NCBI GenBank assembly: GCA_040392005.1 | Contig: JBEBWT010000004.1 | Coordinates: 35,224 to 99,223 of the forward strand | DNA: 64,000 nt | Direction of reading: 5' to 3' | Origin: DASRQK01 sp040392005 | GTDB lineage: Bacteria; Bacteroidota; Bacteroidia; Sphingobacteriales; Sphingobacteriaceae | In this document: piece by piece, positions 53,103 through 62,100 of the stretch | How the letters are laid out: each line of letters opens with the position of its first letter | Position numbering within the stretch: the stretch's first letter is position 1 | Notes under the pieces: model-generated | What the model saw: only the letters and a program-made list of their open reading frames with translations | What the model was told of the DNA's origin: nothing | Databases searched by the model: none | Made by a program: the position numbers and the translations under genes

Positions 53103-53603
53103 ATGAGTGCATTGAAAAACAGCGTGAGATTGACCGGATATCTGGGGTTCGATCCGGAGATTGTCACTTATGGGGACAAGCAGAAGATGGCCCGGGTCTC
53201 ACTGGCTACCCATGAGAAGTACCGCAATAAAGAGGCGGAATGGATCACCGATACGCATTGGCACACTTTGACTTACTGGGGGAAAAATGCAGAGTATGCG
53301 GAAAAAACCCTGAAAAAGGGAAATCAGGTCAGCATTGAGGGTCGTCTGGTCTCCCGCAATTATACGGACAAGGAAGGGATCACACGCTATATCAGTGAGA
53401 TTATCGTCAATGATACCCTGGTGATCCGGGTAAAGGTCCGGAAGGAAGAGACAGGGCCGGTCAAAGAAGGGGACGGTGCGGATCTGGAAGCAGAGGAAGG
53501 TACGGGCGAAGACGGTGCTGGCGAGGATGATACGGATGGAGCGGATGATGTGGGCGAGGATAATGCGGATGGGGATACAGAACCTGTACCGGCGGAAGCG
53601 TAA
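53103..53603 (+). CDS. ssb: Single-stranded DNA-binding protein with long acidic tail
   Basis: This 166-aa protein has an OB-fold at about residues 4-112 of the SSB type (NSVRLTGYLGFDPEI, TDTHWHTLTYWGKNAEYAEK, KGNQVSIEGRLVSRNY). The following 50 residues are almost only Asp, Glu, Gly and Ala. The protein ends EPVPAEA and lacks the conserved acidic-aromatic tip (DDIPF-like) that recruits repair and replication proteins. Short SSB paralogues without that tip are common in the phylum, so another SSB may be the main replication protein. A strong Shine-Dalgarno precedes it. Confidence 0.93.
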   Translation: MSALKNSVRLTGYLGFDPEIVTYGDKQKMARVSLATHEKYRNKEAEWITDTHWHTLTYWGKNAEYAEKTLKKGNQVSIEGRLVSRNYTDKEGITRYISEIIVNDTLVIRVKVRKEETGPVKEGDGADLEAEEGTGEDGAGEDDTDGADDVGEDNADGDTEPVPAEA

Positions 53604-53647
53604 AACCCACCTGCGAAAGCCGGAACCCGGGTAATATTCCTGCATGC

Positions 53648-53680
53648 TTGTAGGTATTCATAGTATTTTGATTAGCTTTG
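53648..53680 (+). promoter_or_regulatory. Promoter of gcvT
   Basis: TTG (53648-53650), 22 nt, TAGCTTTG (53673-53680) fits the phylum consensus at the long end of the spacing range. Transcription would start near 53687, about 45 nt before the chosen ATG; this rules against the longer open frame that begins at 53687. Confidence 0.6.
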
Positions 53681-53731
53681 TAAAGGATGTGCTTTGACAC
53701 ATCCTTTTTCAAAAAATCATTAATTATTATT

Positions 53732-54811
53732 ATGAAGAATACAGCTTTGACTGATCTGCACGTTTCGCTGGGGGCGAAAATGGTGCCTTTTGCAGGGTTC
53801 AATATGCCGGTACAATATACAGGGATCAATGACGAACATGAGACTGTCCGGAATGGGGTAGGCGTGTTTGATGTCAGCCACATGGGTGAATTTTTGCTCA
53901 AAGGCCCCGGAGCGTTTGATCTGGTCCAGAAGGTAAGTTCTAATGATGCCTCAAAATTGTACGACGGAAAAATTCAATACGCCTACCTTCCCAATGAACA
54001 GGGCGGAGTAGTGGATGACCTCTTGGTGTATAGAATCGACAGCGAGACTTATCTTCTGGTAGTCAATGCCGGAAACATTCAAAAAGACTGGGACTGGATC
54101 AGCAGGCACAATACCTTTGATGTAGAAATGAAGGATATTTCCGAACAAACCTCCCTGTTTGCGGTGCAAGGTCCGAAAGCGGTGGATGCCCTGCAATCTC
54201 TGACCGACATTGACCTGTCTGTCATGTCCTATTATACTTTTCAGAAGGGTGTCTTTGCAGGTGTCGAAAATGTGTTGATCTCTGCAACCGGTTATACAGG
54301 TGCGGGAGGGTTCGAGATCTATGTCGATAACCGATCCGCCCGTCAGGTATGGGATGCGATCTTTGAAGCTGGTGCGCCCTATGGAATCAAACCGATCGGT
54401 TTGGGGGCCAGGGATACACTGCGTCTGGAAATGGGCTTCTGCCTGTACGGGCATGAAATCAATGATGAAACCTCTCCGCTGGAAGCCGGTCTGGGCTGGG
54501 TCACCAAATTCACCAAAGATTTCATCAATGCCGAAAATTTGAAAAAGGAAAAAGAAGCCGGGATACAGAAAAAGCTGGTTGGATTTGAACTGATCGATCG
54601 GGGGATCGCCCGTCAGGATTATGAGATCACCAATGCGGCTGGTGAAGTGATCGGCCGGGTCACTTCCGGAACCCAGTCCCCTACCCTGAAAAAATCAATC
54701 GGAATGGGTTATGTGCCCGTCAATCAGGCCGACGAGGGGAATGAGATCTATATCCGGGTGCGGAACAACGACCTCAAAGCAAAAGTCACCAAGCCCCCAT
54801 TTGTCAAATAG
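53732..54811 (+). CDS. gcvT: Aminomethyltransferase (glycine cleavage T protein)
   Basis: This 359-aa T protein takes the aminomethyl group from the lipoylated H protein and forms methylenetetrahydrofolate and ammonia. The start at MKNTALTDLH matches the family. Motifs are GAKMVPFAGFNMPVQY, GVFDVSHMGE with the catalytic Asp region near 96 (DDLLVYR), GYTGAGGFEIY, GLGARDTLRLEMGFCLYG and the C-terminal GRVTSGTQSPTLKKSIGMGY. It is a monocistronic unit near ssb, convergent with a small membrane gene 7 bp away. It works with GcvP encoded at 33.5 kb. Confidence 0.96.
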   Translation: MKNTALTDLHVSLGAKMVPFAGFNMPVQYTGINDEHETVRNGVGVFDVSHMGEFLLKGPGAFDLVQKVSSNDASKLYDGKIQYAYLPNEQGGVVDDLLVYRIDSETYLLVVNAGNIQKDWDWISRHNTFDVEMKDISEQTSLFAVQGPKAVDALQSLTDIDLSVMSYYTFQKGVFAGVENVLISATGYTGAGGFEIYVDNRSARQVWDAIFEAGAPYGIKPIGLGARDTLRLEMGFCLYGHEINDETSPLEAGLGWVTKFTKDFINAENLKKEKEAGIQKKLVGFELIDRGIARQDYEITNAAGEVIGRVTSGTQSPTLKKSIGMGYVPVNQADEGNEIYIRVRNNDLKAKVTKPPFVK

Positions 54812-54818
54812 GCCTGGC

Positions 54819-55010
54819 TCATGATTTTTTACGGGTAGCCTCCTTTATTTCCCTGAGCAAGCGGATTTTCAGGTAAAACAAGAGGAGCAATACAGCAATG
54901 GAGGCCGCCATAATCGTGTATTGCGTGCTACGGTATGAGGCGATGGCGCTGAGGAACATCAATACAATACCGATGGTCAGCAGGGTGTTATATAAGAATT
55001 TGAGTTTCAT
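54819..55010 (-). CDS. Small two-helix membrane protein
   Basis: This 63-aa protein starts at MKLKFLYN; the frame continues upstream, but that part overlaps the rhodanese gene in another frame. Two hydrophobic helices (about 8-26 and 30-50) are followed by a basic tail (RLLREIKEATRKKS), so both ends are probably cytoplasmic. The family is not recognised. It begins 4 bp after the rhodanese stop codon and is probably co-transcribed with it. Confidence 0.65.
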   Translation of the reverse strand: MKLKFLYNTLLTIGIVLMFLSAIASYRSTQYTIMAASIAVLLLLFYLKIRLLREIKEATRKKS

Positions 55011-55014
55011 TCCG

Positions 55015-55329
55015 TCAATAAACATCCATTGAAGGATCAATGGTTTCCTTCCATGCCAAGATCCCTCCTTTGAGATTGTACAGGTTGTCAAACCCTGCGC
55101 GTTCCAGCAACTGAACGGCCTGTGCGCTGCGTTTACCGCTACGGCAATGGATAATGACCTGTTTGTCCCTGCTCACCTGATCCTGTTCGGTCAGGATGCC
55201 GGCCAGGGGAATATGGGTGCCACCGAGATTGGACAGCTCATATTCAAACTCCTCGCGGACATCGATCAACTGAAAATCTTCTTTGTTTGCCAGTTTTTGC
55301 TTCAGCTCCTCTACGGTAATTTCTTTCAT
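55015..55329 (-). CDS. Single-domain rhodanese-like protein
   Basis: This 104-aa protein starts at MKEITVEELK. The frame is open for 98 more codons upstream, but that part has no family similarity and crosses the divergent promoter region and the start of the M28 gene. The rhodanese fold includes LIDVREEFEYELSNLGG and the active-site cysteine loop HCRSGKRS at about residue 64. It probably carries sulfur as persulfide in the cytoplasm; the acceptor is unknown. Confidence 0.92.
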   Translation of the reverse strand: MKEITVEELKQKLANKEDFQLIDVREEFEYELSNLGGTHIPLAGILTEQDQVSRDKQVIIHCRSGKRSAQAVQLLERAGFDNLYNLKGGILAWKETIDPSMDVY

Positions 55330-55386
55330 CTTATTGTTTTTTTGTCTGTAATACTCTTTCGTCTGGTCCGAAATACTCTTTCTGTG

Positions 55387-55415
55387 TTGCAATTTAAAAC
55401 AATAATGTATTTTTG
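55387..55415 (+). promoter_or_regulatory. Promoter of the M28 peptidase gene
   Basis: TTG (55387-55389), 18 nt, TATTTTTG (55408-55415) fits the phylum consensus, giving a transcription start about 15 nt before the ATG. It lies in the 106-bp divergent gap with the rhodanese gene. Confidence 0.65.
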
Positions 55416-55435
55416 GGAAATTAAACCCACTATTC

Positions 55436-56746
55436 ATGAAGAAAATCAGTATTTTATTGTTTGCGGCCCTTGTTTTTGTTTGCGGTATCCTGCAAAAACA
55501 GGATGTACAGGCCCAGATTGTTGATAAACAAGAGGTGGAACGTATCTTGAATACCCTGGCCTCCGATGAGATGGAAGGTAGGGCCTCTTTTTCTCCCGGT
55601 ATAGAAAAAGCCGCGCTCTTCATTGCAGATGAATTTAAAAAAATCGGTTTGGAACCGTTCGCAGAAGAAAATTACAGACAGACCTTTTCGGTATCCCGGA
55701 TCAGCCCGGCCTCCTGGGAAGTCACGCTGGATGGTCGTCTGCTGCCTTCGGATCAGGTGATCGTCTCCAGCAGCAACCCGGGGATCAACTGGAACGATAA
55801 TCCGGATGTCGAGCTCATTCAGATCAAGGCCGGAGAGGATTTTGCAGACAGGTTCCGGAGCATCAATAATGGAGGAAAGGATGCGTTGGTACTGGTCGAT
55901 CCCAGTTTTTCCAGCCTGTTCCAGCGCTACAAAGGCTTCCTGATGAGAAGCCGGGTCGCACAAGTGCAGGCCAATGGCAGCAGCAGCCCAACCGTGGTGT
56001 ATGTGCTGGCTCCGGAAAAGCCCTCTTCCTTCCGGATCAGTTTTGCCAATCATATAGAAGATCTTCCTCTGTTCAATATGATCGGAGTATTGCCGGGTAA
56101 ATCTAAACCCGATGAATACGTGATTTTTTCGGCGCATTATGATCATATCGGGATTCTTGCTCCGGTTGGTCAGGATTCCATTGCCAATGGTGCCGATGAC
56201 GACGCTTCCGGAGTCTCGGCAGTCATTAGTCTGGCAAAATATTACAAAGACCGCAATGACAATGAAAGGACGCTGCTGTTTGTTGCCTTTACTGCGGAGG
56301 AAATCGGCATGATCGGTTCCAGGTACTTTTCTCAGCAATTGGATCCGGATCAGGTGGTGGCGATGATCAATATTGAAATGATCGGCAAGGATTCCCGTTT
56401 CGGACAGAACGCCCTGTATGTGACCGGATTTGACCATTCCGATCTGGCGCGCATCATGCAGGAAAATGTAAAAGGCACCGAATTTGCATTCCATCCGGAC
56501 CCTTACCCCACCCAAAATCTGTTTTACCGCAGTGATAATGCCACGCTGGCAGCAGCCGGTGTGCCTGCACATTCTTTTTCAACAGTACAGATCGAAAAGG
56601 ATGAATATTATCATTCGGTGAAGGACGAGGTGAGTACGCTGGACATCGACAATATTGTTTCTTCCATTAAAGCGATTGCAGTCGGGGCAGCCAGTATTGT
56701 AGCAGGGAAGGATACACCATCAAGGGTAGAGAAACTGACCCGTTGA
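55436..56746 (+). CDS. Exported M28 family zinc aminopeptidase
   Basis: This 436-aa protein has a signal peptide ending near DVQAQ (residue about 27) and a long N-terminal part (to about 210) that includes a PA-like insertion. The di-zinc M28 catalytic core follows: His in FSAHYDHIG, Asp in NGADDDASGV, Glu-Glu in FTAEEIG, the Glu in INIEMIGKD, and His in PAHSFSTV near residue 385. It probably trims peptides outside the inner membrane. No type IX secretion tail is visible. The 3' end overlaps the convergent GNAT gene by 27 bp. Confidence 0.93.
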   Translation: MKKISILLFAALVFVCGILQKQDVQAQIVDKQEVERILNTLASDEMEGRASFSPGIEKAALFIADEFKKIGLEPFAEENYRQTFSVSRISPASWEVTLDGRLLPSDQVIVSSSNPGINWNDNPDVELIQIKAGEDFADRFRSINNGGKDALVLVDPSFSSLFQRYKGFLMRSRVAQVQANGSSSPTVVYVLAPEKPSSFRISFANHIEDLPLFNMIGVLPGKSKPDEYVIFSAHYDHIGILAPVGQDSIANGADDDASGVSAVISLAKYYKDRNDNERTLLFVAFTAEEIGMIGSRYFSQQLDPDQVVAMINIEMIGKDSRFGQNALYVTGFDHSDLARIMQENVKGTEFAFHPDPYPTQNLFYRSDNATLAAAGVPAHSFSTVQIEKDEYYHSVKDEVSTLDIDNIVSSIKAIAVGAASIVAGKDTPSRVEKLTR

Positions 56747-57313
56747 AATTTTTTTCTGCATGATATAGTCATTGAGGATGTATTCCCCATAGGGAATATC
56801 AACTTCCGCTATGATACTGAACCCCTTTTTGTGGTAATAGCCTACGGCGGGGTTTTCTCTGTTCAGATTGAGTTCCAGGGTTTGGATACCCTGTGCCAAT
56901 GCTGTCCGGGCCACATATTCCAATAATTGGGTGCCGGCTCCACTCCCTTGCGTGTGGGGCGACACATAGAGCTTTTCCACCCGCATGACTTTCTTTTCAG
57001 TGGGGTCGGCGATGCCGGTTGTGGAAGAGGAGGCGGGATTAGTAGAAGAGGATGGAGAAATGTTCTCAAGGGAATCGAGCTTCTTCACGCGGAAACTGAC
57101 AAAACCCAGAGGGACCGAATCTGTCTCATAGAGTGCGAAATGATGTCCGGAGGCTACCTGTGCTGCCAATGCTTCCTGCGTATAAAATTCGGCAAGCATT
57201 TTTTCAATCTGGGCCTGCGGGAGAATATCCCGGTAGGCAGGCCACCAGATCTGGTGGGCAAGCTGGTGGATACTCAGCAAATCCGCTGGTCCTGCGAGCC
57301 TGATACTATTCAT
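56720..57313 (-). CDS. GNAT family N-acetyltransferase
   Basis: This 197-aa protein has the N-acetyltransferase fold: RLAGPADLLSIHQLAHQIW at the N-terminus, the acetyl-CoA loop as KLYVSPHTQGSGAGTQLLEY (pattern Q-x-x-G-x-G/A) near residue 120, and LNRENPAVGYYHKKGF near 155. An atypical Ser/Thr/Pro-rich insertion of about 28 residues (around 78-105, SSSTNPA followed by SSSTTGI) separates two core strands. The substrate is unknown. It is the last gene of the secA operon, 14 bp after the M20 peptidase. Confidence 0.9.
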   Translation of the reverse strand: MNSIRLAGPADLLSIHQLAHQIWWPAYRDILPQAQIEKMLAEFYTQEALAAQVASGHHFALYETDSVPLGFVSFRVKKLDSLENISPSSSTNPASSSTTGIADPTEKKVMRVEKLYVSPHTQGSGAGTQLLEYVARTALAQGIQTLELNLNRENPAVGYYHKKGFSIIAEVDIPYGEYILNDYIMQKKISTGQFLYP

Positions 57314-57327
57314 GCGATTCCTTTACT

Positions 57328-58554
57328 TTATCCATTGCCCAACTGCCTCAGGGCAAGATAGGCCATCAGACCGGGACCCAGTGCCAGTGCCTCTTCATCC
57401 ACATCAAAAGTGGCCGTATGCACTGCTGAGGTAATGCCTTTGGCCGCATTTCCTGTGCCGAGCCGGTAAAAACAGGCGTCTGTCACTTGGGAATAATAGG
57501 CAAAATCCTCTCCTGCCATCCACAGATCGAGATCGGTCACCTGCTCCGCCCCCAGGTATTCAACAGCAAATTCCCGAACGGAGCAGGTCAGTTCTTCCGC
57601 ATTGACAAGAAAAGGATAACCGACCCTGATATCCACCTCACAGGTACCGCCCATGCTCTCTGCAACGCCTGTGGCAATTTTTCTGATCTGCTCATGTGCC
57701 TTTTTCCGCCAGTCTTCATCAAAAGTGCGGAAGGTCCCTTCCAGCCGGACCTCATCCGGGATCACATTAGTAGCGCCATTGGCTTCCACCTTGCCGATGG
57801 ACAGCACCGAAGGCATGCGCGGATCCCCGATCCGGCTGACCACCTGCTGCAGAGCCACAATGAGATGGGCGGAGATCAGGACGGGATCAATATTATTTTG
57901 TGGCTGGGCACCATGACCTCCCCTGCCTTTGACGGTCAGGTATAATTCATCGGTAGAAGCCATGTATTTGCCGGAGCGGAAGCCCACTTTCCCTGCAGGA
58001 ATAGCCGGCATGACGTGCTGGCCCAGCACAGCCTGTGGCCGGGGATTTTCCAATACGCCCTCCCGGATCATGATGCTGGCCCCTCCAGGCAGTTTTTCTT
58101 CTCCCGGTTGAAAAATAAATTTGATGGTTCCGCCAAAGCTGCCCTGGAGTTTTTTCAGTATGCTGGCAGTGGCCAATAAGGAAGAGGTATGCACATCGTG
58201 GCCGCAGGCATGCATGACGCCCGGATTCTGGGATCCATAGCTCCGGCCTTCTACTTCCTGTATGGGCAGGGCATCCATATCTGCGCGGAGGGCAAGTATA
58301 TTTTCCGAAGGAAGATCCCCTGTGAGAACAGCAACCACGCCCGTGCCGGCCATGCTTTGAAATGGAATCCCCAGTCGCTCCAGCTCTCTTTTGACAAAAG
58401 CCGAGGTTTGGTACTCCTCAAATGAAAGTTCGGGGTTTGCATGCAAATGCCTCCGGCTGGAAATCGTAGCGGGGTGCAATTCCTTTGCCAGCTCTTTGAT
58501 CGTATCTGCCAGATTTCCGGTCCGGACAGGGTCCGAAGTTTCCCGATACTCCAT
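57328..58554 (-). CDS. M20 family amidohydrolase (N-acyl-amino-acid hydrolase type)
   Basis: This 408-aa cytoplasmic metal-dependent hydrolase of the hippurate hydrolase/IAA-amino-acid hydrolase group has RRHLHANPELSFEE at the start, metal ligands in HACGHDVH and QPGEEKLPGG, LGQHVMPAIPAG, the dimerisation lid domain at about 195-310 (KGRGGHGAQP), and the last ligand in SAVHTATFDVDEE. It removes acyl groups from amino acids or small peptides; the natural substrate is not predictable. It lies between the SPOR gene and the GNAT gene. Confidence 0.94.
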   Translation of the reverse strand: MEYRETSDPVRTGNLADTIKELAKELHPATISSRRHLHANPELSFEEYQTSAFVKRELERLGIPFQSMAGTGVVAVLTGDLPSENILALRADMDALPIQEVEGRSYGSQNPGVMHACGHDVHTSSLLATASILKKLQGSFGGTIKFIFQPGEEKLPGGASIMIREGVLENPRPQAVLGQHVMPAIPAGKVGFRSGKYMASTDELYLTVKGRGGHGAQPQNNIDPVLISAHLIVALQQVVSRIGDPRMPSVLSIGKVEANGATNVIPDEVRLEGTFRTFDEDWRKKAHEQIRKIATGVAESMGGTCEVDIRVGYPFLVNAEELTCSVREFAVEYLGAEQVTDLDLWMAGEDFAYYSQVTDACFYRLGTGNAAKGITSAVHTATFDVDEEALALGPGLMAYLALRQLGNG

Positions 58555-58571
58555 ATTGCGGTGCGATTAAT

Positions 58572-58631
58572 CTTCAGTGATAAACTATTCAATGATTCGC
58601 CATTCAGCGATCGACTATTCAGTGATAGACA
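58572..58631. repeat. Four 15-bp tandem repeats at the end of the SPOR gene
   Basis: Four consecutive 15-bp units on the plus strand begin CTTCAGTGATAAAC, ATTCAATGATTCGC, ATTCAGCGATCGAC and ATTCAGTGATAGAC. The last unit contains the final codons and TGA stop of the SPOR gene on the minus strand; the other three fill the gap up to the M20 gene. The units look like repeated copies of the gene's own 3' end. Confidence 0.8.
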
Positions 58632-59101
58632 AAAATATCCTCGGTAAAAATAAACACATTTGAAAATTGGTCCCGGAGACCCTGCATCAACTGCTCAGCT
58701 TCACTTCTGCTCCGGAAATCTCCCACTTTCACCCGGTAATTGGGTTCTTCATAAGTGACATAAGTGTCAATGTTTCTGAACATCCGCCGGAAGCGAGCCT
58801 GTTCGGCATACGCCTCACTGCGGCTGGAGCCCAGGTAAATCTGTACCCGAAAGCCTCTGGTCGTGGTTCGGGTCATGTTGCTCCTGTCAATGGGTTCATT
58901 ACCGGTGGTTGGAGCACCGCCGGAGTTCCGGACTCCCTTGCCTGCCCGGAATTGCTGCAGGACCGCAATCAGAGGATCCTTGACAATCTCTACATTCCCC
59001 TTCTCTTGCACACCCTTACCGGTCTGTGCCTGCACAGCCACCGGGACGATTCCCAATGAAACAAAAAGAAAGAAAGGTAAAGTTTGTTTTATCCGCACCA
59101 T
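58619..59101 (-). CDS. SPOR-domain protein
   Basis: This 160-aa protein has a signal peptide (cleavage after VAVQAQ, residue about 26), a short spacer, and a C-terminal SPOR domain from about residue 83 (FRVQIYLGSSRSEAYAEQAR, then NYRVKVGDFRSRSEAEQL). SPOR domains bind denuded glycan strands of peptidoglycan at division sites. It is encoded 2 bp after secA, an arrangement suggesting co-transcription. Its stop codon lies inside a tandem repeat. Confidence 0.9.
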   Translation of the reverse strand: MVRIKQTLPFFLFVSLGIVPVAVQAQTGKGVQEKGNVEIVKDPLIAVLQQFRAGKGVRNSGGAPTTGNEPIDRSNMTRTTTRGFRVQIYLGSSRSEAYAEQARFRRMFRNIDTYVTYEEPNYRVKVGDFRSRSEAEQLMQGLRDQFSNVFIFTEDIFVYH

Positions 59102-59103
59102 GA

Positions 59104-62100
59104 TTATCCGTGACAGTTCTTAAACTTCTTGCCGCTTCCACATGGGCAAGGATCATTTCTGCCAACCCGCTGCTCGACCCGGACCGGCTGGGTTTTCTGA
59201 ATCTCCCTGGTATCTTCCATCGGCATTCCGGCAGGCTGACCACCCCCTCCGCTGTGTGCCAGCTCAGGTTTGGAGGCCCGGACCCGAGCGTCCGCAGCTT
59301 TTGCCGCAGGCCTTGCTTCCCGTACTTCTCCGGCCTGCTGATTCGGGATCCCTCCTTTGAACAAAAAGGAAGTCACTTCCTTATTCATACTGCCCAGCAT
59401 ATCTCTGAACAGGTTGAAAGCTTCCATTTTATAGATAACCACCGGATCCTTCTGCTCGTAAACCGCATTCTGCACCGATTGCTTCAGGTCGTCCATTTCA
59501 CGCAGGTGTTCTTTCCAGGCCTCATCGATCAGGGCAAGCACGATGCCCTTTTCAAATGAATGGAATACTTCAGCTCCCCCGGTATCCAGAATTTTCTTCA
59601 GTCCGGCGGTCACCTGGATCATCCGGTTGCCGTCCGTAAATGGAATGGCTACGTTCTCTATTTGGTGGCCCCGGTTTTCATACACCTCCGTCAGGATGGG
59701 CAGGGTCTGCTTTCCGATCTGATCAGCTTTTGCTCTGTAATGTGTAATCAGTTGGTCAAACAACTGTTCCGTCAGGTCGGCCGGTTTACTCTGTGCAAAT
59801 CCGTCCTCATCCAACTCCGGATTGACCGAAAACAGCCGGATGACCTCCAGTTGAAAATCTTCATAGGAACCGGCATCCTTGTATTCTGTAACGATATCTT
59901 CTGCCGCATCATAGATCATGTTGTTGATATCCACATCCAGACGTTCCCCGAACAGGGCATTCTTGCGTTTGGAATAGATGACGGAACGCTGTGAATTCAT
60001 CACATCGTCATATTCCAGCAAGCGCTTACGGATACCAAAGTTGTTTTCCTCCACCTTGCGCTGTGCCCGCTCAATGGAAGATGTCAGCATGCTGTGCTGC
60101 ATGACTTCCCCTTCCTGCACACCCATCTTGACCATGATGTTGGAAATACGCTCAGAAGCAAACAGACGCATCAGGTTGTCTTCGAGGGACACAAAGAACT
60201 GGGATGATCCCGGATCTCCCTGACGGCCGGCCCGGCCGCGTAACTGCCTGTCCACCCGGCGGGACTCATGTCTTTCTGTACCGATAATGGCCAGACCTCC
60301 GGCTTCCTTGACACCCGCCCCCAGCTTGATATCCGTACCCCGGCCCGCCATATTGGTCGCAATGGTCACGGTGCCGGCCTGTCCCGCCTCGGCCACAATA
60401 TCGGCCTCCCGTTGGTGCATCTTGGCATTCAACACGTTGTGTTTGATTCCGTTCAGCTTGAGCATACGGCTCAACAATTCGGAAATCTCCACCGAAGTAG
60501 TACCCACCAGCACCGGCCGGCCAGCCTCTGTCAGGCGCTGGATTTCCTCGGCAACTGCCTTATATTTTTCCCTGGCCGTGCGGTATATCAGATCATCCCG
60601 GTCATCCCTTTGGATAGGGATGTTGGAAGGGATCTCCACCACATCCAGCTTATAGATTTGCCAGAATTCCCCGGCTTCCGTCGTAGCCGTACCGGTCATC
60701 CCGGCCAGCTTGTGGTACATTCTGAAATAATTTTGCAGCGTAATGGTGGCATAGGTCTGGGTCGCATCCTCTACCTTTACATTTTCCTTGGCTTCGATCG
60801 CCTGGTGCAAACCATCCGAGTACCGGCGGCCTTCCATAATCCGGCCGGTCTGCTCATCGACAATTTTCACCTTGCCGTCATCAATGATATATTCATCATC
60901 TATTTCAAACAGGGTATAAGCCTTGAGCAATTGGTTCATCGAGTGGATACGCTCCGATTTGACGGAATAATCCCGCATCAATGTATCCTTTCTGGCAGTT
61001 TTCTCTTCAGCCGGAATTTCGAGCTTTTCGATCTCGGCAATTTCAGAACCCACATCGGGCAGAATAAAAAACTGAGGGTCTTCTCCTGATGCCGTGATCA
61101 GCTCGATCCCTTTTTCGGTCAATTCAACCTGATTGTTCTTTTCATCGATTACGAAAAACAATTCCGCATCGGCCTTGTGCATATTCTTGCTCTGCTCCTG
61201 CAAGTAAAAATTCTCGGTCTTTCCCAGCACCTGGCGGTGATTGCTTTCACTCAGGAACTTGATCAGTGCCTTGTTTTTCGGCAATCCCCTGAACGCACGG
61301 AACAGGGCCAGTCCTCCGCCTTCCGGATCCGTATCACCTTCTGAAATGGCTTTCCTGGCTGCGATCAGCGCACTGTTTACATAAGCTTTTTGTGCATTCA
61401 CCAGCTTCTCGATCCGGGGTTTGAGCTCATGGAACTCGTGTTCGTCCCCTTTGGGGATCGGGCCGGAAATAATCAGTGGGGTACGTGCATCGTCGATCAA
61501 TACCGAGTCCACCTCATCGACCATTGCGAAGTGTAGCTTGCGCTGGACCAGCGAATCCGGAGACTGGGTCATATTATCCCGGAGGTAGTCAAAACCAAAC
61601 TCATTGTTGGTCCCGAATACAATATCTGCCCGGTAAGCTTCCCGCCTTGCGTGTGAATTTGGTTGGTGCTTGTCAATACAATCGACTTTGAGGCCATGGA
61701 ATTCAAATAGGGGTCCATTCCACTCAGAGTCCCGGCGTGCCAGGTAATCGTTCACCGTCACAATATGCATTCCCATGCCCGAAAGTGCATTGAGATAGGC
61801 AGGCAGGGTTCCCACCAGCGTTTTTCCTTCCCCCGTAGCCATTTCCGCAATTTTACCCTGATGCAATACAATACCCCCGATCAACTGCACATCATAATGG
61901 ATCATATTCCAGGTCACCTCATTGCCGGCTGCAATCCAGGTATTCTTCCAGTATGCTTTATCGCCCTCGACCCGGACATTGGGCTTGGTCGCGGCATAAT
62001 CCCGGTCATACTCCAGCGCACTTACCTCCAGCTCCTCGTTTTCGGTAAATCGCCTGGCGGTCTCCTTGACCACGGCAAACGCTTCGGGGAGAATGTCCAT

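Noticed and set aside
53465..53600. The GAGGATGATACGGATGG-like periodicity at the 3' end of ssb as another tandem repeat.
   Set aside because: No steady period is present; the pattern follows from an Asp/Gly/Ala/Glu-rich tail with limited codon choice.
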